From: Fusobacteriaceae bacterium
GTDB taxonomy: Bacteria > Fusobacteriota > Fusobacteriia > Fusobacteriales > Fusobacteriaceae
DNA: 17,448 nt
Reading direction: 5' to 3'
Assembly: GCA_900764925.1 (NCBI GenBank)
Contig: CAAFPW010000050.1
Coordinates: 1-17,448, forward strand
Shown here: in pieces, positions 6,901 through 13,532 of the stretch
Position numbering within the stretch: position 1 is the first letter of the stretch
Layout of the letters: each line of letters starts with the position of its first letter
Made by a program: the position numbers and the translations under genes
Notes under the pieces: model-generated
Databases searched by the model: none
Seen by the model: only the letters and a program-made list of their open reading frames with translations
What the model was told of the DNA's origin: nothing

Positions 6901-7460
6901 CAGTATTCGATGGAGCATCTGAGGAGCAAGTAAAAGATTATCTAGAGAAGCTAGGATTCCCTAGAAGTGGAAAAGTTGATCTATATGATGGAAGAACAGG
7001 AGATAAATTTGACAATCCTGTAACTGTAGGAAGAATGTATATGTTAAAACTACACCACCTTGTAGAGGATAAGATGCACGCTAGAGCAATTGGACCATAC
7101 TCACTAGTAACTCAACAACCACTAGGAGGAAAGGCTCAATTCGGAGGACAAAGACTTGGAGAAATGGAAGTTTGGGCACTAGAAGCATACGGAGCATCTA
7201 ATATACTTCAAGAGATGTTAACAGTAAAATCAGACGATGTTACTGGAAGAACAAAAACTTATGAAGCTATTATAAAAGGTGAAGAGATGCCAGAAGCAGA
7301 CTTACCAGAATCATTCAAAGTACTATTAAAAGAGTTCCAAGCATTGGCACTAGATGTAGAACTATTTGATAGCGAAGATAATATAATAAATGTTGATGAA
7401 GAGTTAAATAAAGAGGAAGTATTAACTGAATACTCACCTTTAGATGATTTCAAAGACTAA
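3960..7460 (+). CDS. rpoB: DNA-directed RNA polymerase subunit beta
   Basis: This 1166-residue subunit forms one half of the polymerase active-site cleft. The start MGKLVERLNFGRIKERG follows AAGGGGTG. The rifampicin-binding cluster spans about residues 462-490. It keeps the residues equal to E. coli D516, H526 and S531 (here D471, H481, S486), with serine at the position of N518 (S473). Further landmarks are CPIETPEGPNIGLIG, EHDDANRALMGSNMQRQ around residue 627, NYEDAIL around 758-764, the basic SGRHGNKG near 915, and the C-terminal GGQRLGEMEVWALEAYGA clamp region. The length is close to Bacillus (about 1190) and shorter than E. coli (1342), so the large enterobacterial insertions are absent. 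rpoC follows after 103 bases. Confidence 0.98.
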   Translation: MGKLVERLNFGRIKERGTMPHFLEFQLDSYEDFLQAKEAPNNRKDKGLESAFREIFPVESSNGDIKLEYVAYELHEAEPPLNDELECKKRGKTYSASLKVRLRLINKKSGNEIQESLVYFGEIPLMTERGTFVINGAERVVVSQLHRSPGVSFNKEINIQTGKDLFSGKIIPYKGTWLEFETDKNDFLSVKIDRKKKVLATVFLKAIDFFENNTEIKDYFLETKELELTPIFQKYKNREELVSVLRTKFEGSFIKEDIYDDETGEIIAEVDAVIDEALIETLIDAKVEKVVYWEVKPEDKLLANTVLNDTTLTKEDAVTEVFKKLRPGDLVTIESAKSLIRQMFFNPQRYDLEPVGRYKMNKRLKLNVPDDEILLTKEDIIATMKYVINLNNGNGHTDDIDNLSNRRVRGVGELLLMQIKAGLSKMGKMVREKMTIQDSETLTPQSLLNTRPLNALILDFFGSGQLSQFMDQSNPLSELTHKRRISALGPGGLSRERAGFEVRDVHDSHYGRICPIETPEGPNIGLIGSLAIYAKINKYGFIETPYIKVVDGKADFDRIEYLAADEEEGLFIAQADTKIGENNELLGEVVCRFGHEIVNITGEKVDYLDISPKQVVSVSAGLIPFLEHDDANRALMGSNMQRQAVPLLRTEAPYIGTGLERKVAVDSGALVVSKVDGKVVYVDASKIVIEDENGREHKYRLLNYERSNASMCLHQTPLVSLGEEVKVGSILADGPATKGGDLALGRNILMAFMPWEGYNYEDAILISDRLRKDDVFTSIHIEEYEIEARNTKLGDEEITREIPNISEEALRKLDANGIITIGSEVGPGDILVGKTAPKGETEPPAEEKLLRAIFGEKARDVRDTSLRMPHGSKGTVVEILELSRENGDELKAGVNKAIKILVAEKRKITVGDKMSGRHGNKGVVSRVLPAEDMPFLADGTHLDVVLNPLGVPSRMNIGQVLEVHLGMAMGNYNGGTHIATPVFDGASEEQVKDYLEKLGFPRSGKVDLYDGRTGDKFDNPVTVGRMYMLKLHHLVEDKMHARAIGPYSLVTQQPLGGKAQFGGQRLGEMEVWALEAYGASNILQEMLTVKSDDVTGRTKTYEAIIKGEEMPEADLPESFKVLLKEFQALALDVELFDSEDNIINVDEELNKEEVLTEYSPLDDFKD

Positions 7461-7485
7461 TAAAAATTTAATTGATATTTATATT

Positions 7486-7521
7486 GAAATAAGTTAAGGA
7501 GGGAGCTCTTTAACTTATTTC
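7486..7521 (+). promoter_or_regulatory. 16-bp hairpin between rpoB and rpoC
   Basis: GAAATAAGTTAA (7486-7497) and TTAACTTATTTC (7510-7521) are exact complements. Inside them GGAG (7498-7501) pairs with CTCT (7506-7509, one G-U pair), leaving the tetraloop GGAG. The stem is therefore 16 bp. It holds an AAGGAGGG motif (7496-7503) that resembles a ribosome-binding site but has no start codon at normal spacing. No T run follows, so it is not a terminator. Roles in mRNA processing or stability between rpoB and rpoC are possible. Confidence 0.6.
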
Positions 7522-7563
7522 TAATCATTATGGCTTTATCTCAATAAGGAGGCTTTGTATTTA

Positions 7564-10500
7564 ATGGGAATTAGAAGTTTTGAGAAAATAAGAATTAGAT
7601 TAGCATCTCCTGAGAAGATCGAAGAGTGGTCTCATGGAGAGGTTACAAAACCTGAAACTATAAACTATAGAACTTTAAATCCAGAAAGTGATGGACTTTT
7701 CTGTGAGAAGATATTCGGACCAACTAAAGATTGGGAATGCGGATGTGGAAAGTACAAAAGAATGAGATATAAAGGACTAGTTTGTGAGAAATGTGGGGTA
7801 GAAGTAACTAGATCTAAGGTAAGAAGAGAGAGAATGGGACATATTTCTCTTGCTGCACCAGTTTCTCATATTTGGTATTCTAAAGGGACACCAAATAAAA
7901 TGTCACTTATAATAGGATTATCTCCAAAAGAGTTAGAATCTGTACTATATTTTGCAAGATATGTAGTTACAGAAACTGGAGAGAGTAACTTAAAAGAAGG
8001 AAAAATATTAACTGAAAAAGAGTATAAATTATATAAACAATTATATGGAAATAGATTTGAAGCTTTAATGGGAGCAGAAGCTATTTTAAAACTTCTTGAG
8101 AAAATAAATCTAGAAGAGTTAAGAGAAGAGTTAGAAAAAGAACTTGATGATGTTAGCTCATCACAAAAAAGAAAGAAAGTAGTAAAGAGATTAAAAATAG
8201 TTAGAGACTTTATATCATCAGATAACAAACCAGAGTGGATGATATTAAAGAATGTTCCAGTTATTCCAGCTGATTTAAGACCTATGGTTCAATTAGATGG
8301 AGGAAGATTTGCTACTTCTGACTTAAATGATCTATATAGAAGAGTTATCAATAGAAATAACAGACTTAAAAAGTTATTAGAAATAAAAGCACCAGAAATC
8401 GTTGTTAAAAATGAAAAGAGAATGTTACAAGAAGCAGTGGACGCTCTTATAGACAACGGAAGAAGAGGAAAACCAGTTGTAGCTCAAAACAACAGAGAAT
8501 TAAAATCTCTATCTGATATGTTAAAAGGAAAACAAGGAAGATTTAGACAAAACTTACTTGGTAAGAGGGTTGACTACTCAGCGAGATCGGTTATCGTTGT
8601 AGGACCTTCATTAAAAATGAACCAATGTGGAATTCCTAAGAAAATGGCTCTTGAATTATATAAACCATTTATAATGAGAGAACTTGTAAAGAGAGAATTA
8701 GCTTCTAATATAAAAACTGCTAAAAAGTTAGTTGAAGAAGCAGATGATAAAGTATGGGATGTAATTGAGGATGTAATTCAAGATCACCCAGTACTATTAA
8801 ACAGAGCTCCGACTCTACATAGACTATCAATTCAAGCATTTGAACCTGTACTAATTGAAGGAAAAGCAATTAGACTTCATCCATTGGTATGTTCAGCGTT
8901 CAACGCGGACTTCGACGGGGACCAAATGGCTGTTCACTTAATGTTATCACCTGAGGCTATAATGGAAGCAAAACTTCTAATGTTAGCACCAAATAACATT
9001 ATCTCTCCATCAAACGGAGAACCAATAGCAGTTCCATCTCAAGACATGGTTATGGGATGTTTCTACATGACTAAAGAGAGACCAGGTTCAAAAGGAGAAG
9101 GAAAAGCATTTTCAAATATAGCTCAAGCATTGACAGCTTATCACAATGGAGTATTAGATACTCATGCTATGATTAAAGTAAGAATAAAAGGTGAGATGAT
9201 AGAAACTACACCTGGAAGACTTATGTTCAATGAATTATTACCAGATGTTGATAAGCAATATAATCAAACTTTTGGAAAATCTCAATTGAAAAAATTAATT
9301 GCTAAATTATACGATGAGCATGGATTTACAGAAACAGCAGAATTAATCAATAGAATAAAAGATTTTGGATATCACTATGGAGCTATGGCAGGGGTATCAG
9401 TAGGTATAGAAGACCTTGAAATTCCAGAAGCTAAAAAAGATATCTTAGCAAAAGCTGATGAGCAAGTAGCACAAATAGAAGCTGATTATAAAGCTGGTAA
9501 GATTATAAACGAAGAAAGATATAGAAAAACAATTACTGTTTGGTCAGAAGCAACTGATGCTGTAACTAAGGCAATGATGGATGGACTAGACCAATTCAAC
9601 CCAGTTTACATGATGGCGAACTCAGGAGCCAGAGGTAACATATCTCAGATGAGACAGTTAGCGGCAATGAGAGGAAACATGGCCGATACACAAGGAAGAA
9701 TCATCGAGGTACCAATTAAAGCTAACTTCCGTGAGGGACTAACAGTATTAGAGTTCTTCATGTCATCACACGGAGCTAGAAAAGGACTAGCAGATACTGC
9801 CCTAAGAACTGCCGATTCAGGATACTTAACAAGAAGACTTGTTGATATATCTCATGAAGTTATAGTTAATGCAGAAGATTGTGGAACTTACCAAGGAATT
9901 GAAGTAGGAGAGTTAATCTCTGAAGGTAAAGTTATTGAAGAGTTAAAAGAGAGAATTAACGGAAGAGTTCTTGCAGAAGATTTAGTATTTGAAGGAGAAG
10001 TAATAGCTCCAAGAAATACTTTAATTGGAAAAGAATTAATTAAGAAAATAGATGAGTTAGGAATTAGAAAAGTTAAGATAAGATCACCATTAACTTGTGC
10101 TCTTGAAAAAGGAGTATGTAGAAAATGTTATGGTATGGACTTATCTAACCATAAAGAAATTTTACTTGGAGAAGCGGTTGGAGTTATTGCAGCTCAATCA
10201 ATCGGAGAACCAGGAACACAGCTTACAATGAGAACATTCCATACTGGAGGAGTTGCAACAGCAGCAGCAGTAGTAACAGGAGTTAGAGCTGAAAACTCAG
10301 GAAAAGTAGCTTACAGAGATGTTAAGATACTTGTAAATGAAGAGAATGGTGACGAGATTGTAGTTAGCCAATCAGCTAAATTAATCATTGGAAACTATGA
10401 TTATGAGATTCCATCAGGATCTATTTTAAAAGTAAAAGAGGGACAACATGTTGAAATAGGAGAGACACTAGTTACATTCGATCCATTCCATATCCCTATT

Positions 10501-11526
10501 ATTGCTGACCAAGATGGAAGAATAGAGTATAGAGAACTTTATGTAAAAGAAAACTATGATGAAAAATATGATGTTACAGAGTTTATGGCAATTAAACCAG
10601 TAGAATCTGGAGATATCAACCCAAGAGTTGTAGTTTTTGATGCTGAAGGAAATACAAAAGGAAGCTATACTATCCCATTTGGAGCTTACTTAATGGTAAG
10701 AGAAGGGGAAGAGATCAAAAAAGGACAAATCATTGCTAAGATCATTAAAGAGGGAGCCGGAACAAAAGACATCACTGGAGGTCTTCCAAGAGTTCAAGAG
10801 CTATTCGAAGCTAGAAATCCTAAAGGAAAAGCAATGCTTACTGAGATAGAAGGTAAGATTGAAGTTACAGGTAAGAAAAAGAAAGGTATGAGAGTAATTC
10901 TTGTTAAATCTGTGTCAGATTCAAGTGATTACAAAGAGTACCTAGTACCAGTTGGAGAGCGTCTAGTTGTTACTGACGGAATGCTTGTAAAAGCTGGAGA
11001 TAAGATAACAGAAGGGGCTATATCTCCATTTGACATCTTAAATATCAAAGGACTTGTAGCAGCTGAGCAGTTTATCCTAGAATCTGTACAACAAGTGTAT
11101 AGAGACCAAGGAGTTACTGTAAACGATAAGCATATAGAAATTATCGTTAAACAGATGTTCAAGAAAGTTAGAATAGTAGATTCAGGAGCTTCTTTATTCT
11201 TAGAGGATGAAGTAGTAGAAAAGAGAGTTGTAGAATTAGAAAACGAAAAACTTCAAGCTGCAGGTAAGCCAATAATTAAGTATGAACCAATCATTCAAGG
11301 TATAACTAAAGCTGCTGTTAATACAGGAAGTTTCATATCAGCAGCATCATTCCAAGAGACTACAAAAGTTCTTTCAAATGCTGCAATAGAAGGAAAAGTA
11401 GACTTCTTAGAAGGATTGAAAGAAAACGTAATCATTGGTAAGAAGATACCTGCTGGAACTGGATTTAGTGCTTACAAAAAGATAAAAGCAAAAGTTATTG
11501 AAGAAGATTTAATGGAACAAGAGTAA
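7564..11526 (+). CDS. rpoC: DNA-directed RNA polymerase subunit beta-prime
   Basis: This 1320-residue subunit carries the catalytic magnesium. The N-terminal zinc ribbon uses C59, C61, C74 and C77. The catalytic motif NADFDGDQMAVH has D449, D451 and D453. A second zinc site is formed by C773, C845, C852 and C855. The trigger-loop segment runs from GEPGTQLTMRTFHTGG (881-896) and resumes at DITGGLPRVQELFEARNPKG (from 1069). The roughly 165 residues between are an insertion comparable in place to SI3 of E. coli and absent from Bacillus. ATG at 7564 was chosen because AAGGAGG (7546-7552) is 11 bases upstream. TTG at 7555 is only two bases from it. A strong terminator follows. Confidence 0.98.
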   Translation: MGIRSFEKIRIRLASPEKIEEWSHGEVTKPETINYRTLNPESDGLFCEKIFGPTKDWECGCGKYKRMRYKGLVCEKCGVEVTRSKVRRERMGHISLAAPVSHIWYSKGTPNKMSLIIGLSPKELESVLYFARYVVTETGESNLKEGKILTEKEYKLYKQLYGNRFEALMGAEAILKLLEKINLEELREELEKELDDVSSSQKRKKVVKRLKIVRDFISSDNKPEWMILKNVPVIPADLRPMVQLDGGRFATSDLNDLYRRVINRNNRLKKLLEIKAPEIVVKNEKRMLQEAVDALIDNGRRGKPVVAQNNRELKSLSDMLKGKQGRFRQNLLGKRVDYSARSVIVVGPSLKMNQCGIPKKMALELYKPFIMRELVKRELASNIKTAKKLVEEADDKVWDVIEDVIQDHPVLLNRAPTLHRLSIQAFEPVLIEGKAIRLHPLVCSAFNADFDGDQMAVHLMLSPEAIMEAKLLMLAPNNIISPSNGEPIAVPSQDMVMGCFYMTKERPGSKGEGKAFSNIAQALTAYHNGVLDTHAMIKVRIKGEMIETTPGRLMFNELLPDVDKQYNQTFGKSQLKKLIAKLYDEHGFTETAELINRIKDFGYHYGAMAGVSVGIEDLEIPEAKKDILAKADEQVAQIEADYKAGKIINEERYRKTITVWSEATDAVTKAMMDGLDQFNPVYMMANSGARGNISQMRQLAAMRGNMADTQGRIIEVPIKANFREGLTVLEFFMSSHGARKGLADTALRTADSGYLTRRLVDISHEVIVNAEDCGTYQGIEVGELISEGKVIEELKERINGRVLAEDLVFEGEVIAPRNTLIGKELIKKIDELGIRKVKIRSPLTCALEKGVCRKCYGMDLSNHKEILLGEAVGVIAAQSIGEPGTQLTMRTFHTGGVATAAAVVTGVRAENSGKVAYRDVKILVNEENGDEIVVSQSAKLIIGNYDYEIPSGSILKVKEGQHVEIGETLVTFDPFHIPIIADQDGRIEYRELYVKENYDEKYDVTEFMAIKPVESGDINPRVVVFDAEGNTKGSYTIPFGAYLMVREGEEIKKGQIIAKIIKEGAGTKDITGGLPRVQELFEARNPKGKAMLTEIEGKIEVTGKKKKGMRVILVKSVSDSSDYKEYLVPVGERLVVTDGMLVKAGDKITEGAISPFDILNIKGLVAAEQFILESVQQVYRDQGVTVNDKHIEIIVKQMFKKVRIVDSGASLFLEDEVVEKRVVELENEKLQAAGKPIIKYEPIIQGITKAAVNTGSFISAASFQETTKVLSNAAIEGKVDFLEGLKENVIIGKKIPAGTGFSAYKKIKAKVIEEDLMEQE

Positions 11527-11538
11527 TCTAAATAATAG

Positions 11539-11585
11539 ATATAGAATAGGCGACAATGTCGCCTATTCCTATATTTTTATTTTAT
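11539..11585 (+). terminator. Rho-independent terminator after rpoC
   Basis: AATAGGCGAC (11545-11554) pairs perfectly with GTCGCCTATT (11558-11567) around the loop AAT. ATATAG (11539-11544) extends the stem by pairing with CTATAT (11569-11574) after one bulged C. T-rich sequence follows to 11585. This marks the end of the rpoBC transcript. I saw no clear promoter between here and yicC at 11603, so the next genes may depend on readthrough or on a non-consensus promoter. Confidence 0.9.
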
Positions 11586-11602
11586 CTTTTTGGAGGTAGT
11601 TT

Positions 11603-12481
11603 ATGAGAAGTATGACAGGATATTCAAAGTTAACTTATCAAGATGAGAATTATGCTTTGAATATGGAATTAAAAAGTGTAAATAATAAAAATTTAAATTT
11701 AAAAATAAAACTTCCATATAATTTAAATTTTTTAGAGGGAGTCATAAGAACAGAAATAGCTTCAAAAGTGAGTAGAGGATCTTTAGATTTAAAGATAGAG
11801 TTTAATGATTTGAGAGATTTAGGAAAACTTTTTGACTACGATAAAGAACAAAGTAAGGGCTATATGAGTGTTTTAACTGAGATGGAAAAGGACTTCAATG
11901 AAAAATTCAGCAATAAGATGGACATTTTAGTTAGAAATTTAAGTGTAATAAAGAAAAATGATTTTGAAGTTGATGAGAATGAGTATAGTAACTTTATAGT
12001 TGGGAAGGTAAGAGAGCTATTAGTACCATTTATAAAAACTAGAGAGGAAGAGGGAGAGAGATTGAGACTCTACTTTTTAGAGAGATTAGCTATACTTGAA
12101 AATAAGATTTGTGAGATAAAAAAACATAAAGATACAGTAGTAGAGATATATAAAAATAAACTTTTGGAGAGATTGGATAAGATCAGAGGAACTATAGAGT
12201 TTAAAGAGGAAGATATATTAAAAGAGATACTTCTTTTTACTGATAGATCTGATATTTCAGAGGAGATCTCTAGATTGGATAGCCATATGGAACAATTAAA
12301 AAAAGAGCTACTTATAAAAGGTGAACCAGTTGGGAAAAAGATAGATTTTATACTTCAAGAGATATATAGAGAGCTTAATACTACTGGAGTTAAATCAAAT
12401 CTTTATGAAATTTCAAAATTGATTGTAGAGTGTAAAAATGAACTTGAAAAAATAAGAGAGCAGTCTATGAATATAGAATAG
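11603..12481 (+). CDS. yicC: YicC/YloC-family endoribonuclease
   Basis: This 292-residue protein belongs to the YicC/YloC family, reported as endoribonucleases that act on RNA in the cytoplasm. The N terminus MRSMTGYSK and ELKSVNNKNLNLKIKLP is the family signature. The C-terminal domain ends with the typical NTTGVKSNLYEISKLIVECK followed by ELEKIREQSMNIE. The length matches the family (about 290). GGAGG precedes the ATG. It starts the yicC-remA-gmk-rpoZ run, an order known from Firmicutes. The remA ribosome-binding site overlaps the yicC stop codon, so the two are likely translated together. The precise RNA targets in this organism cannot be read from the sequence. Confidence 0.93.
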   Translation: MRSMTGYSKLTYQDENYALNMELKSVNNKNLNLKIKLPYNLNFLEGVIRTEIASKVSRGSLDLKIEFNDLRDLGKLFDYDKEQSKGYMSVLTEMEKDFNEKFSNKMDILVRNLSVIKKNDFEVDENEYSNFIVGKVRELLVPFIKTREEEGERLRLYFLERLAILENKICEIKKHKDTVVEIYKNKLLERLDKIRGTIEFKEEDILKEILLFTDRSDISEEISRLDSHMEQLKKELLIKGEPVGKKIDFILQEIYRELNTTGVKSNLYEISKLIVECKNELEKIREQSMNIE

Positions 12482-12489
12482 GAGGAGAG

Positions 12490-12738
12490 ATGAAACCAAT
12501 AAATATAGGTTTTGGAAATATGGTTATGGATGGAAGAATAATTGCTATAGTAAATCCAGATTCTGCTCCTAGTAAACGTCTTAGAGAGGATGCTAAAGCT
12601 CAAAATAGATTGATAGATGCTACTCTAGGAAGAAAAACAAAAACTCTTATAATTACAGACTCAAATCATGTTATAATGTCAGCAATTAATCCAGAAACAA
12701 TATCGTTGAGAATAGAGAAAGGAGAAAAAAATGAGTAG
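12490..12738 (+). CDS. remA: RemA/DUF370-family DNA-binding protein
   Basis: This 82-residue protein is a member of the RemA (YlzA, DUF370) family. In Bacillus subtilis RemA is a ring-forming DNA-binding activator of biofilm matrix and osmoprotection genes. The family pattern is clear: INIGFGNMVMDGRIIAIVNP, then SAPSKRLREDAKAQNRLIDAT, GRKTKTLIITDSNHVIMS and a short tail. The length is typical. The ribosome-binding site AGGAGG (12480-12485) overlaps the yicC stop, and the gene overlaps gmk by eight bases, so all three are coupled. Its targets in a Fusobacterium-like host are unknown. Context suggests a general regulator carried in a housekeeping operon. Confidence 0.92.
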   Translation: MKPINIGFGNMVMDGRIIAIVNPDSAPSKRLREDAKAQNRLIDATLGRKTKTLIITDSNHVIMSAINPETISLRIEKGEKNE

Positions 12739-13297
12739 AGGAAGAAAAGGACATCTATATATAGTATCAGGTCCTAGTGGTGCTGGAAAGTCTACTATTT
12801 GTAGAATGGTACGCAAAATGCTTGGAATTAATTTAGCTACCTCAGCTACTACAAGAGCTCCTAGAGAAGGGGAAATGAATGGTAGAGATTATTATTTTTT
12901 AACTAAAGAGGAATTTTTAGCTAAAGAGAAAAATGGTGAATTCTTAGAACATGCTACTGTTCATGGAAATTATTATGGAACTTTAAAGTCAGAGGTAGAA
13001 AGTAGACTTTTGGCTGGGGAAGATGTAATATTAGAAATAGATGTTCAAGGAGGGCTTCAAGTTAAAGCTCAATATCCTGATGCACATTTAATCTTCTTTA
13101 AGACTCCTACTATGGAAGATTTAGAGGCCAGACTTAGAGGAAGAAAAACTGATAGTGAAGAAACAATCCAATTGAGATTAAAAAATTCTCTTAAAGAGTT
13201 AGAATATGAAAAAGAGTATGATATGACTATAATCAATAATACAGTTGAGGAATCTTGTGCGGCACTTAGAAAAATAATAGAAGAAAAGCATAATTAA
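12731..13297 (+). CDS. gmk: Guanylate kinase
   Basis: Guanylate kinase phosphorylates GMP to GDP with ATP, which is essential for making GTP and recycling guanine nucleotides. The P-loop GPSGAGKST is at residues 14-22. The GMP-binding segment TTRAPREGEMNGRDYYFL covers about residues 40-57, and the lid with RLRGRKTDSEETIQLRL follows later. The 188 residues are slightly shorter than the usual 200 or so, with a short C terminus. It overlaps remA by eight bases and is followed 13 bases later by rpoZ. Pairing gmk with rpoZ is widespread in bacteria and links nucleotide supply with the polymerase omega subunit, which binds ppGpp in some phyla. Confidence 0.97.
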   Translation: MSRGRKGHLYIVSGPSGAGKSTICRMVRKMLGINLATSATTRAPREGEMNGRDYYFLTKEEFLAKEKNGEFLEHATVHGNYYGTLKSEVESRLLAGEDVILEIDVQGGLQVKAQYPDAHLIFFKTPTMEDLEARLRGRKTDSEETIQLRLKNSLKELEYEKEYDMTIINNTVEESCAALRKIIEEKHN

Positions 13298-13310
13298 TAG
13301 GAGATATAAT

Positions 13311-13526
13311 ATGAAAAAAGAGATAATATATGATGAGTTATTAGAAAAAATACCAAATAAATATATTTTAACTATCGTAAGTGGACAAAGAGCTAGACAA
13401 ATTGGTAAAGGTGAACCACTTTTAACAAAATGTAGTAAAAAAGATACAGATGTAAAAAAAGCTTTTAGAGAGATATTAGCTGGAAAAATAGGATATGAAA
13501 TAGTAGAAGAAAAAGTTGGTGAGTAA
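13311..13526 (+). CDS. rpoZ: DNA-directed RNA polymerase subunit omega
   Basis: This 71-residue protein matches the omega subunit, which helps beta-prime fold and stay in the enzyme. The key pattern NKYILTIVSGQRARQIGKG is at residues 16-34, with the conserved NKY and RAR. KKAFREILAGKIGYEI follows, typical of the second helix region. The short length fits the compact omega of Firmicutes and related groups. A ribosome-binding site AGGAGAT lies upstream. It comes directly after gmk. Its TAA stop codon sits in the loop of a small hairpin that also covers the start of the next gene. Confidence 0.93.
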   Translation: MKKEIIYDELLEKIPNKYILTIVSGQRARQIGKGEPLLTKCSKKDTDVKKAFREILAGKIGYEIVEEKVGE

Positions 13527-13532
13527 TCACCA
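13517..13532 (+). promoter_or_regulatory. Hairpin over the rpoZ stop and apbE ribosome-binding site
   Basis: TGGTGA (13517-13522) pairs with TCACCA (13527-13532) around the loop GTAA, which fits the stable GNRA tetraloop class. The loop contains the rpoZ stop codon TAA (13524-13526), and the last paired base is the A of the apbE ATG. GGTGA is the only ribosome-binding-like motif before apbE. The hairpin would therefore hide it unless ribosomes finishing rpoZ open the structure. Confidence 0.5.
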
